The translations under genes were made by a program, and so were the position numbers. A DNA stretch of 15,045 nucleotides from JBBRYB01 sp038238115 (lineage in GTDB: Bacteria; Actinomycetota; Actinomycetes; Propionibacteriales; Nocardioidaceae): contig JBBRYB010000063.1 of assembly GCA_038238115.1 (NCBI GenBank), positions 1 to 15,045 of the forward strand, given 5' to 3'. Below the pieces are notes generated by a model. That model did no database searches. It was given only the letters and a program-made list of their open reading frames with translations, and was not told the DNA's origin. Of the stretch, positions 1 through 6,964 are shown piece by piece. The number at the start of each line of letters is the position of its first letter. Within the stretch, counting starts at the first letter, position 1.

Positions 1-381
1 CGGCAGGGACAACCCCGCCCGGACTGCTGATGCGAGGTTGTCCACCGCCTCCGGCCACACCTCCGCGAGCTCCCGCTGTCGCCGCTGGGCACGCGAACGC
101 ACGATCCCCAGCGGGGCGTACGCGGCGATCATCCCGAACGCGGCGGCGATCGGCAGCGTCTGCGAGACCAGCAGCATCACGACCGCCGCAGTCAGACCGG
201 ACAGCAGGCACAGCGAACACAGGCCAACCGCTGTCACGCCCTCGATTCCGGCCCGACGCAGGAGCTCCTCGGCACTCCTGGTCATCCTCCACGACCGAGG
301 TTCCACGACGGCGGGGGCTGTGAGGGACTGCCAGACCAACAGCAGTCCCGTGCCAAGGAAGAGTCCGAGCACCGACCCCAC
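1..381 (-). CDS. tadB: TadB-like type II/Flp pilus inner-membrane platform protein, N-terminal part (runs off the left edge)
   Basis: Reading the minus strand from a GTG at 381 gives an open frame to the window edge, about 127 residues. It starts VGSVLGLFLGTGLLLVWQ, a membrane segment. A second hydrophobic pair follows, around TAVGLCSLCLLSGL and TAAVVMLLV, and the fragment ends in ELAEVWPEAVDNLASAVRAG. That last stretch is the cytoplasmic motif that opens the T2SSF domain of TadB proteins, which form the membrane platform for Flp/Tad pilus assembly. The GTG lies one base after the cpaF stop codon (383..385) and a G-rich stretch precedes it, which fits translational coupling with cpaF. Because the casposon splits cpaF upstream, transcription of this gene from the original promoter is probably interrupted. 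The family call is good; the start codon is less certain. Confidence 0.8.
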   Translation of the reverse strand, partial: MGSVLGLFLGTGLLLVWQSLTAPAVVEPRSWRMTRSAEELLRRAGIEGVTAVGLCSLCLLSGLTAAVVMLLVSQTLPIAAAFGMIAAYAPLGIVRSRAQRRQRELAEVWPEAVDNLASAVRAGLSLP

Positions 382-382
382 G

Positions 383-856
383 TCAGCCCCCGGCACCGGC
401 TCTGGACGTCGTCTGCTCGGTTTCCCCGTACGACTCGTTGGCCGACTGCGACAGCACCTCGTGAATGTCGATGCCGTGGACGGCGAAGCTTTCCAGCCGC
501 GGCGGCATCCCATGTGCCCTGACCAGTCGGCCCTGCTCGGAGCGGAACACCGGCTCGGCCTCGATGATGTCGGCCTCGACCCGACCCGGAACAGCAACGA
601 TCTCCCGCACCCGACGCCGCCCGTCGACGTCCAGGCCGATCTGTACGACGATGTCCACGCTGGCCGCGACCGTCGGGACCACGAACCGTGCCGAGATGTT
701 CTCCCCAGCCAGTAGCGGTAGCGTGCACAGCTTCACGAGTGCCTCCCGTGCGGAGTTGGCATGCACTGTCGCCATACCTGGCAGCCCGCTGTTGAGCGCG
801 AGCAGCAGATCCAGGCACTCCTCCGATCGCACCTCGCCCACCACGACCCGCGACGG
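383..856 (-). pseudogene. cpaF: cpaF/tadA pilus ATPase, C-terminal fragment separated by casposon insertion
   Basis: This is the downstream piece of a secretion ATPase (CpaF/TadA family, cytoplasmic motor of Tad/Flp pilus assembly). It begins inside the Walker B region (VVVGEVRSEECLDLLLALNSG), continues with the conserved His box ATVHANS, and ends at a TGA at 383..385 after roughly 155 residues. The Walker A motif is missing here and lies in the fragment at 11999..12853. The last bases at the casposon side are one copy of the 14-bp target duplication. A GTG at 844 could in principle start a short product, but without the nucleotide-binding half it would not be an active ATPase. tadB follows one base later on the same strand. 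Joining the two fragments through a single copy of the duplication restores one frame, so this is a recent, clean disruption. Confidence 0.9.
843..856. repeat. Target site duplication, left copy (14 bp)
   Basis: ACGACCCGCGACGG occurs immediately outside the left terminal repeat and again immediately outside the right one (12006..12019). The base before each copy is also C, so a 15-bp repeat is formally possible. The 14-bp reading makes the element ends symmetrical (GTGTTAGG and CCTAACAC). Target duplications of 14-15 bp are characteristic of casposons. Confidence 0.93.
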
Positions 857-893
857 GTGTTAGGGGATAGAGAGCAACCCGACGCCCCACCCT
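857..893 (+). repeat. Left terminal inverted repeat of the casposon
   Basis: The left end reads GTGTTAGGGGATAGAG (16 bp identical to the right end), a 9-bp poorly conserved spacer, then ACGCCCCACCCT (12 bp identical). Against the reverse complement of 11969..12005 it matches at 31 of 37 positions. The two-block design suggests two separate protein contacts. Confidence 0.95.
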
Positions 894-965
894 CGCTGAC
901 CTGCGGGTCTTGCGTTGGACTGGAGGCGGCGGCGGACGTGCTCCGGCCGCAGACTCTTCGTTTGA

Positions 966-977
966 TACATTGCAGGA
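966..977 (+). promoter_or_regulatory. Candidate -10 box for a leaderless transcript
   Basis: TACATT at 966..971 fits the actinobacterial TANNNT -10 consensus and ends exactly six bases before the ATG at 978. That spacing would put the transcription start on the start codon. No convincing -35 box is visible and the bases just before the ATG (GCAGGA) are too close to serve as a ribosome binding site. This geometry supports the chosen start of the 302-aa gene. Confidence 0.5.
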
Positions 978-1886
978 ATGTCAAATACCGCAAAGTGGAC
1001 TGTTTACTATATGGAAGAACGTACGACTTATGCCATGTTTAAGTTGATCATGGCGAAAGATGGATCGTACTATGTGACAGTACCTTATCATCCTCTAAAT
1101 AAAGCCATCGCGACACTGGCTACGATGAATTACGCGCAGCAAGGCAAGCTTGGCCTCTCGGATGCCCTTGATACGAACGCAATCAAAGTCACCGTCCTCG
1201 ATGACGACGACCAGCGCCTCAAACTGTCTCATCATCCTGACGGATTCATCCAATTCTCGGGAGAGGGAATATTGTCGGGCCGTAACCCCAACGGCACGGC
1301 CAAGGGTATGGGAATTCAGAGCTGGAGTTTAACTAATCCAACTATGGGGCCCTCGTTCGGCGTCTCATTCATGGAGCCTACCGTGTGCGGCCGACTAGAG
1401 GAGCCTCATGGGAGTCACCTAATATTCAGCGATCATGAGCTGGAACATATGCGTCCCGAGGGCCTTAGGGGAGTCAGATTTCAGGGCCACTACCTGCCAC
1501 CTCACTACCGAGAATTCGTGCGACGTACGAGTTCAGGACAATATGAGATGGGCCTCATCAATAGTGATAACCACGCGGTTCTGCCGCTCAAGATTGCCCT
1601 TGGCGGAATTGATTCGGACTTTCCAGGGATAATTGGCCTGCATGCACGCCCAATTAACGTGAACCTATTCGGTGCGGAAGCTGGCTTTATCTTGTCCAGC
1701 AGCACTGGAAATCTGCGACGAAACTCTCGTGGTGAGCTCCTTGGTGATGGGCTGTACTGCATCTATCCTCGCCCTAACGAAGGCGTCTTCGACATTCAAA
1801 CCGAAGATTTGCAGTACGTCGCCAATGCTGTCCCGTACGTCAGTGAAGATGATGAAATTCCCCGCGACGGTGAGAGTCTGCAGTGA
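978..1886 (+). CDS. Hypothetical 302-aa protein, casposon cargo at the left end
   Basis: I do not recognise this protein. It is a complete 302-residue frame from ATG 978 to TGA, with no signal peptide, membrane span or obvious catalytic motif. It looks soluble and beta-rich, with several Gly/Pro-rich turns (for example HHPDGFIQFSGEGILSG near residues 85-101 and ALGGIDSDFPGIIGLHARP around 208-226), and ends in an acidic tail (SEDDEIPRDGES). Its base composition is clearly lower in GC than the Cas1/PolB core, which suggests acquisition from elsewhere as cargo. It stands alone between the left terminal repeat and the 3' end of polB, which is transcribed towards it. A TACATT box placed six bases before the ATG suggests leaderless transcription. 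A defence or toxin role would fit the position but nothing in the sequence proves it. Confidence 0.75.
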   Translation: MSNTAKWTVYYMEERTTYAMFKLIMAKDGSYYVTVPYHPLNKAIATLATMNYAQQGKLGLSDALDTNAIKVTVLDDDDQRLKLSHHPDGFIQFSGEGILSGRNPNGTAKGMGIQSWSLTNPTMGPSFGVSFMEPTVCGRLEEPHGSHLIFSDHELEHMRPEGLRGVRFQGHYLPPHYREFVRRTSSGQYEMGLINSDNHAVLPLKIALGGIDSDFPGIIGLHARPINVNLFGAEAGFILSSSTGNLRRNSRGELLGDGLYCIYPRPNEGVFDIQTEDLQYVANAVPYVSEDDEIPRDGESLQ

Positions 1887-2176
1887 TCCACTCCGTTGCG
1901 AAGAAGCCCGTCAAGGGACAGCGCGTTGAATGAAGGGCACGCTCGCCCGTGTGGATCGGTAGCGGCGCGACTCTCCATGCAGTAAGCAAACGCGTTGCCA
2001 AACGTGACGTCCCAGTTGTTCTGAGGTTTTGAACCTCGACGCTTGATCGTTTGTATTATAACTCGGGTGGGGGTCCGACGGCTCTCTATTTGGGAGCAGT
2101 AGCACCGCACGCGACCAGTCTGCCCGCAGACCCGAAGTGTGTTCTACGGTATCGAAGTCCAGAACCGCCACGGTTG
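1887..2176. other. Convergent intergenic region with a small hairpin
   Basis: This stretch of about 290 bases separates the 3' ends of the 302-aa gene and polB. I see no supported gene in it. It contains GAGGTT-TTG-AACCTC at 2023..2037, a perfect 6-bp stem with a 3-base loop, without a following T-run. The hairpin may contribute to termination from either side, but this is weak evidence. Confidence 0.35.
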
Positions 2177-5100
2177 TCATGGCTCTGTGGCTGCTGGAGG
2201 GGGCGGGTCTGGTCTGGGCTTCAGCGTGGTCGCGGACTGCACAATGCGCTCAAGAGCCTTGAGGAGTCTGTCTGAGGGCGATCCTCCGGCCCGCACACGG
2301 TCTATCGTGCGCCGGTCGACGCCACAGTGTTTGGCTAGTTCACGTCCACCGAGATGGTTCAGAGCGGGAAGGATCACGCGTCGAAGGTAGGCGTCGTCGG
2401 TCTGATGGTAGGTGATGAGAACGTCGCCGGGCTCGGCGACGAGTCCGGCCGCGACGTCGTCGATGCGGTTGGCTTCCTTTCCGATGTGGTGGATTCGTCT
2501 GACGTCGACCCGGCGACGCCTTAGGACACCAGCGGTGTGGTATCCGCACGGCGTCCCCGCCGCATCGGCGAATTTGTGTTCCGGATGGTTCTGGTATTGG
2601 CGTAGCACGTCGCCGTACGTCTTCACGGTCACGAGACCGCACGCCTGCGGAGCATGGCTATCCGTGGTGATCCGGTATGTGGGTCCGGCTGGGTCGTACA
2701 GGTTGTACCAGTCCCGCGCCAACCATTGGGAGGGGTCGTTGCTGAACGGCGCCACCAGGCGGAACCGTCCAGGATCTACGCCCTCGGGGTATCCTGCGGG
2801 ATCGATCGTCGGTGTGATGAGGAAGTTGAACGGTTTGACCTGATCGGCCCAGCGTTTACCTTGATTCCATCGGGTGAAGGGTTTTGCGGTCGTGGTGGAG
2901 GTTATCGTGACTCGGGCCATCGCGGGGAGGCCAGCCCACCCGGGGAGCGGCGTCTCGGGGTTTTCGTGGGCTCGTATGACCCATTCCCACACGTCGTCCA
3001 CCCAGATGAGGCGACCGTCCGCTTTGCGGCGGGGTCGGTTATGGGTGATCGGGTCTAGGAGGTGCCCGAGGCCGTGTGCGCTCGGCTTGACCACCTGCAC
3101 CGTCCCGTCGTCATCAGGCCGGTAGATGGCGTATCGCTTCGCCGAGATCGCCTGTATGAGGCCTTCAGCTTCGTTGTGGAGGACGCTCGGGATCAGGTCG
3201 GGGTCGTACGGGTTCAGCAGATTGAACCGTGTTTGAATGTCAGAGACTTGGGCCAGGCTCAAGGCGAGCACGGCGGCCTCCCCGGTCGAGGTCACGTGGT
3301 CCCCGCCCCGGCAGGGATGTAGACCGCCGGTTTGGGTGGCGATGATCGCCATGGAGTCGGTGTCACACATCACCCAACTGCCACCCTGGGACGTTACGGC
3401 CACTTCCAGCATCGCCAGCATCAATCGCGCGGCACCGGTGATGCAGGCAGCCAGCGGGGGGTAGGAGCATTCGCCGGGTGTCTCCGGTGCCCCTACTGGC
3501 TTCTCATACGGGTCGGGGCCGGGTCCGTGCACGGCTACTCGGCTGGTCTCGGCTTGTTCGTGACGGATCATCTCGGCGAAGATGCCGTAGCCGGTGGAGT
3601 TCACCAGCACCTTCAACGTCGCGGCCAGCTCAAAGTGGGGCGCGGCGTCACCGTCCGTCGCTTGTTCCGCTTCGCGTTTCGCGGCTTGCCTTTGCTGGAC
3701 GACCACGGCGAAGAAGTCCTCCCTGGCCGGGTCCACCTCGACCTGGCCACGAAGTCTGACTGTCCGCAACGTCGGCTGCGGATCGTCACTCGGCGTCAAC
3801 CGGTACGCCTGCGTGGCCGTCGGGGTCTTGCCGGTCAGGATTTTGGATGCGACTAGGTCGGGGATGGTGTACCAGGAGGGTCGGTCGCTGTGGAGGTGGT
3901 TGACGCCGATGGACCAGTCGTTCTCGCGGTAGGCGGCCCGGATAGGGACCACATCTCCGTCCGGGATGATGGCGCCGAACCCGAGCATCCGCCGCCACGT
4001 CGACCGACAGTAAAGAGCGTCGACCGTGACGCTGTCGAGGAACTCCTGCACGTCGCCGGTCGCCTCAACGATGTCGACCTTGGCTGCTGTGACGATGTCC
4101 CAGGCACCCATCAGCACATCGACGGTGGGGTACATGCTGGTGAAGTCGAGCTGCTGGACCGGCAGCGGCGTCTTGCGGATGTGTACCTCGGCGCGGCCAC
4201 CGTAGAACGCTGCCATCACGTATCCGAGCAGTTTCGGATCCACCGTGTCCAGGTCGAGCCTTGGCGCGACGCCCATGGCGCGCAGGTAGGCCTTCCCGAC
4301 CGACGCTGGGCTGTAGGCGATGGTGGGTTGCAGCCGGATCGGGTGCCGGTAGAAGTCACGCATCGCCACCTCGTACAGACCGGTGGTGGCGGCGACGTCC
4401 TGACGGCAATAGTCGATCGCGTCCTCCGTGACCTCCCCGAACGCGGGAGGAGCGGACTTTCCGGGCACGTCGTAGGCGTTGCAGGCGGTGTCGAGGCTGT
4501 GCGATTTTCCGGTGAGGGCGAACACCAGGGTGCGGAGGTCGAGGAGGTGCCCGGCGTGGCTCTTCCACGGCGGCAACTCCTTCCTCTCCTTCGGCCGTTC
4601 GAGTCGACGGAACTTCTTGAGCGCCCGTTTCGAGTCGAGGTTCTTGATCGCGATCCTCGGCTTCCACGCATCGCGGGTCCCGTCAGGATCACCGAACACG
4701 GTCAGCGAGAACCCGCCATACATGTCGTCGCGGGCATCGCTCACCCCGACCGAGATCCGTGACAGGTCGAACGGCATGTTGAACGCCACGACGGTCGCGG
4801 GGTCACGGCGTTGATTGTGCGGGTATCCGACGTGAAACAACCAGCCGCGGGCGAACTCGGTCCGTGACACCAGGTGCAACTGCCACGACGGCTCGACGTC
4901 TTCATAGAGGAGGTCGACGTGGGCTTTGTGGCTTGCTGCGTAGTCAACCAGCAGCCGGTAACGGGCGGGGTCACGGTCGGGAAGGTCGTCGGCGTAGATC
5001 AGACCCTCAGCGACCGTGGTCACCGTGAACCCGTTGGGGTCCCTGTCCTGGTCGACTCGGCAGTACCGGAACGCACCGAACAACAACCGCTGGGTGGGGT

Positions 5101-5242
5101 CGACGGTGGTTTCGGTGTCGAACACCAGGACATGCCTGATCTCTGGTGACAGGAGGTGCCGCTTCTTCTTGCGGGGCCGGTTAGGGTCGACCGTCCATAC
5201 CCGGACCGCCACCGGGAGGTAGGAGGACATGTGCGGGGTCAT
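2177..5242 (-). CDS. polB: Casposon family B DNA polymerase with 3'-5' exonuclease and a C-terminal HTH
   Basis: This 1021-aa protein has a complete B-family polymerase layout. The exonuclease motifs are Exo I (FDTETT, D42/E44), Exo II (NMPFD, N155/D159) and Exo III (YCRQD, Y278/D282). The polymerase motifs are A (DFTSMYP, D366), B (KVLVNSTGYG, K544 to G553), C (CDTDS, D627/D629) and a KRY motif near 702-704. All the expected catalytic residues are present. In casposons such polymerases are thought to copy the element or fill in after integration. The C-terminus (about 960-1000) adds an HTH-like segment, GRELAKHCGVDRRTIDRVRAGG, resembling the tail of the Cas1 in this element, followed by a proline-rich end. 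The start at 5242 has GGGGAGG four bases upstream and overlaps the HNH stop codon as ATGA. It is the last gene of the leftward operon. The sequence resembles cellular-type RNA-primed PolB more than the short protein-primed type, but the subfamily needs an alignment. Confidence 0.93.
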   Translation of the reverse strand: MTPHMSSYLPVAVRVWTVDPNRPRKKKRHLLSPEIRHVLVFDTETTVDPTQRLLFGAFRYCRVDQDRDPNGFTVTTVAEGLIYADDLPDRDPARYRLLVDYAASHKAHVDLLYEDVEPSWQLHLVSRTEFARGWLFHVGYPHNQRRDPATVVAFNMPFDLSRISVGVSDARDDMYGGFSLTVFGDPDGTRDAWKPRIAIKNLDSKRALKKFRRLERPKERKELPPWKSHAGHLLDLRTLVFALTGKSHSLDTACNAYDVPGKSAPPAFGEVTEDAIDYCRQDVAATTGLYEVAMRDFYRHPIRLQPTIAYSPASVGKAYLRAMGVAPRLDLDTVDPKLLGYVMAAFYGGRAEVHIRKTPLPVQQLDFTSMYPTVDVLMGAWDIVTAAKVDIVEATGDVQEFLDSVTVDALYCRSTWRRMLGFGAIIPDGDVVPIRAAYRENDWSIGVNHLHSDRPSWYTIPDLVASKILTGKTPTATQAYRLTPSDDPQPTLRTVRLRGQVEVDPAREDFFAVVVQQRQAAKREAEQATDGDAAPHFELAATLKVLVNSTGYGIFAEMIRHEQAETSRVAVHGPGPDPYEKPVGAPETPGECSYPPLAACITGAARLMLAMLEVAVTSQGGSWVMCDTDSMAIIATQTGGLHPCRGGDHVTSTGEAAVLALSLAQVSDIQTRFNLLNPYDPDLIPSVLHNEAEGLIQAISAKRYAIYRPDDDGTVQVVKPSAHGLGHLLDPITHNRPRRKADGRLIWVDDVWEWVIRAHENPETPLPGWAGLPAMARVTITSTTTAKPFTRWNQGKRWADQVKPFNFLITPTIDPAGYPEGVDPGRFRLVAPFSNDPSQWLARDWYNLYDPAGPTYRITTDSHAPQACGLVTVKTYGDVLRQYQNHPEHKFADAAGTPCGYHTAGVLRRRRVDVRRIHHIGKEANRIDDVAAGLVAEPGDVLITYHQTDDAYLRRVILPALNHLGGRELAKHCGVDRRTIDRVRAGGSPSDRLLKALERIVQSATTLKPRPDPPPPAATEP

Positions 5243-6045
5243 CGAGCCTCCCCGTCCAAGGCGGCCTTGGAGCGGGCCGCCACCTCATGCAACCGATCCA
5301 GCCGGATCCTGCCCACATGGGCACTCAACACATAGTCGACGCTGTCAATCAGCTGCCAGGCATCATCAAGGGCACGTTGGTCTCGTTCCTCGCCCGCACC
5401 CGTTCCGAGGACCACCACCACTATCCGGTGCATCGCCGTCCCGAACACCCGCAGCCAATCCAGGGAGCCGTCACGAGTGCGACCCTCGGTCGCGGCGATC
5501 CGGTTGACGGCCTCGATCACCCACACCGGTTCGTCGGCCAGGGCATGCAGGATCGGCGCCCAGGTTGTCCGCTGTGGTGCCATGACCGGGATCACCTGCG
5601 CCGCAAAGAGTGCGAACTCGCGGAAGCGCTCCGCCTGGGTCTCTACGTCGAACCTGGCCTCCGCAACAGCCAGCGGCGGCACGGTGGCGTCCGGGAACCA
5701 CCGACCGGGCCGACCTGGCGGCAGCTGCTCATCAATCAACAGCGACATCGCCCGGGTGATGAGGCGAATCAGCCAGCCCGGAACGAGCGCCGTCTCCGGT
5801 TGCCGAAGAGAGATCAACAGCAGGAGGTGCATGGTGCCCACCAGCAGCGCCCGGTCCTTATCACCTCGGGTGACGTCGACATCGGCCCGCAGTTCGATGC
5901 CCGCTGCGTACTGCCAGCGTGTCAACGTGTCGTGACACGGTCTGATGCACACCGGGACGACGATCTCCGGATGGTTGCTGCGTCCTGCCGGATGGTGGAG
6001 TTCGATCTCGGCGCGGCGACCGCAGGTCATGCAGACGCCTCGCAT
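5239..6045 (-). CDS. HNH endonuclease-like protein of the casposon
   Basis: The 268-aa protein opens with a zinc-type HNH module: CMTC at residues 5-8, HH at 17-18, an Asn nearby (SNHPE) and CIRPCH at 33-38. The spacing matches the CxxC...HH...N...CxxxCH pattern of HNH nucleases. The remaining 200 residues are mostly helical with hydrophobic stretches (MHLLLLISL, RIVVVVLGTG), and I cannot assign them a domain. HNH nucleases recur in casposons, where their role is unproven; nicking or opening DNA during mobilisation is one idea. The start is set by TAATG: the stop of the 88-aa gene overlaps this ATG (6043..6045), with GAGGACGGG upstream. The stop overlaps the polB start. These overlaps imply one translationally coupled leftward operon. 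The open frame runs further upstream, but that part lies over the real 88-aa gene and is not convincing protein. Confidence 0.82.
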   Translation of the reverse strand: MRGVCMTCGRRAEIELHHPAGRSNHPEIVVPVCIRPCHDTLTRWQYAAGIELRADVDVTRGDKDRALLVGTMHLLLLISLRQPETALVPGWLIRLITRAMSLLIDEQLPPGRPGRWFPDATVPPLAVAEARFDVETQAERFREFALFAAQVIPVMAPQRTTWAPILHALADEPVWVIEAVNRIAATEGRTRDGSLDWLRVFGTAMHRIVVVVLGTGAGEERDQRALDDAWQLIDSVDYVLSAHVGRIRLDRLHEVAARSKAALDGEAR

Positions 6046-6311
6046 TACTGCCCGTCCTCGTAGATCGACTCGAACCGGATCTCGCCCCGGATGGCCCACG
6101 CCTCGATGCTGGCCGGGTCGGTCTCCAAGGCGCGACCGGCGATGCTGATGCCGTCGAACTGGCGCAACTGGTCGCGGCCGTAGTCGAGGTAGTTGCGGAT
6201 GGCGTTCCAGTGCCTGCCAACCACCCGGGTTTGACTCGGGGTAACGTCGAGGAACTCGACGCCAGTCGGGGTGAGAACGCGCATGCGGCGGGTGACGGGT
6301 GTTGGTGTCAT
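6045..6311 (-). CDS. Small 88-aa conserved-type protein, first gene of the polB operon
   Basis: This frame reads MTPTPVTRRMRVLTPTGVEF and later GRHWNAIRNYLDYGRDQLRQ, and ends in IRFESIYEDGQ. I have no function for it, but its composition is that of a real soluble protein, and similar short proteins occur in actinobacterial phages and mobile elements (general knowledge, not a search). GGAGG lies six bases before the ATG at 6311, which selects this start over in-frame ATGs further upstream. Its stop codon overlaps the HNH start (TAATG). It has no membrane segment or recognisable DNA-binding motif. Being the first, coupled cistron before HNH and PolB, it may be a replication accessory factor or a regulator; that is inference. 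Confidence 0.68.
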   Translation of the reverse strand: MTPTPVTRRMRVLTPTGVEFLDVTPSQTRVVGRHWNAIRNYLDYGRDQLRQFDGISIAGRALETDPASIEAWAIRGEIRFESIYEDGQ

Positions 6312-6499
6312 CGGAGACCTCCATGTTGGTTGGGCCATCACACAAACACACATGGAGCGACACGACCTCGTGCTGAGTGTCTAGGTTTCATTCGCACATA
6401 AAACCAATACACCGTTGCACACAAATGATACAATCAGGTGTGAATCAAGAACGGTCTCCCCAGCCAGTCAGGGCGAGTCGCCGCAAAGTCGTATACCCC
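6312..6499. promoter_or_regulatory. Divergent promoter region between the polB and cas1 operons
   Basis: This stretch is visibly AT-richer than the genes on either side and separates the two core operons. Leftward, TTGGTT (6402..6407) and TAGACA (6378..6383) are 18 bases apart on the minus strand, a plausible -35/-10 pair for the small protein-HNH-polB operon. Rightward, TACAAT at 6429..6434 fits the TANNNT -10 consensus and sits five bases before an in-frame GTG at 6440, which could be a leaderless start of the HTH gene. No clear operator repeat is visible. The HTH protein encoded here is the obvious candidate to regulate both directions, though nothing proves it. Confidence 0.5.
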
Positions 6500-6964
6500 A
6501 TGAGCGACCTGAGTCACGACTCCCGCCGCCTTGACAGGGTGGAGGTGACCGTGGACGAGAAGACTGGTCGACCGGTGCGCGTGGTCATCAACGCTGCCGG
6601 GGGCCTGCGCCCGTCGGACATGCGCAGACTGCCCTGGAAGAGCTGGTTTGCTTTCGCCGATTCACTCATCCGAGACCCAGATCTGGTCCGATACTTCCCA
6701 GGTCAAGACGATATTGAGATCCCCTCAATCGATGACGAACTCGACCAAGTACGACCCAAACACCCCGGTAGACGCGGACACAGTGACGAGCACTACGCCG
6801 CGGTTGCAAGGCGGTATAGCACGCTAGTGTCGGCGGGGTACCGCGACCCAACCGCCACCATCGCTCGGGAACACCACGTGGCCCGACCCACGGCGTCCGG
6901 GTGGATCCGGCAAGCCAGAGACCGAAGACTTCTGGCCCCAGCACGGCGAGGCAAAGCGGGATGA
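6500..6964 (+). CDS. Helix-turn-helix protein preceding cas1
   Basis: From ATG 6500 this gives a 154-aa protein. The first part (RLDRVEVTVDEKTGRPVRV, then LRPSDMRRLPWKSWF) resembles a small domain found in proteins of actinobacterial mobile elements. The C-terminus contains a helix-turn-helix, roughly residues 117-140: TATIAREHHVARPTASGWIR, then basic residues. This suggests a sequence-specific DNA-binding protein; casposons commonly carry one or two HTH proteins. The start is uncertain. There is no ribosome binding site before 6500, whereas a TACAAT box lies five bases before an in-frame GTG at 6440, which would add 20 residues through leaderless translation. The stop overlaps the Cas1 start (ATGA, 6961..6964), so the two proteins are translationally coupled. 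It may act as a regulator of the operon or as an accessory binding factor for the ends. Confidence 0.8.
   Translation: MSDLSHDSRRLDRVEVTVDEKTGRPVRVVINAAGGLRPSDMRRLPWKSWFAFADSLIRDPDLVRYFPGQDDIEIPSIDDELDQVRPKHPGRRGHSDEHYAAVARRYSTLVSAGYRDPTATIAREHHVARPTASGWIRQARDRRLLAPARRGKAG

Noticed and set aside
38..863. Plus-strand frames across the left flank
   Set aside because: They are opposite the tadB and cpaF coding strands, whose translations match known families.
2023..2037. Strong intrinsic terminator between the 302-aa gene and polB
   Set aside because: The stem is only six base pairs and no T-run follows on either strand, so it is kept only as a weak candidate within the intergenic entry.
3890..4762. 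A 290-codon open frame antisense to polB
   Set aside because: It lies entirely opposite conserved polymerase and exonuclease motifs and its translation is rich in Arg/Gly/Val without any domain. It is a by-product of high GC.
6048..6363. N-terminal extension of the HNH protein up to 6363
   Set aside because: The extension overlaps the 88-aa gene in another frame and reads as Arg/Pro-rich nonsense (RHPPHARSHPDW). The start overlapping the upstream stop at 6045 is much better.
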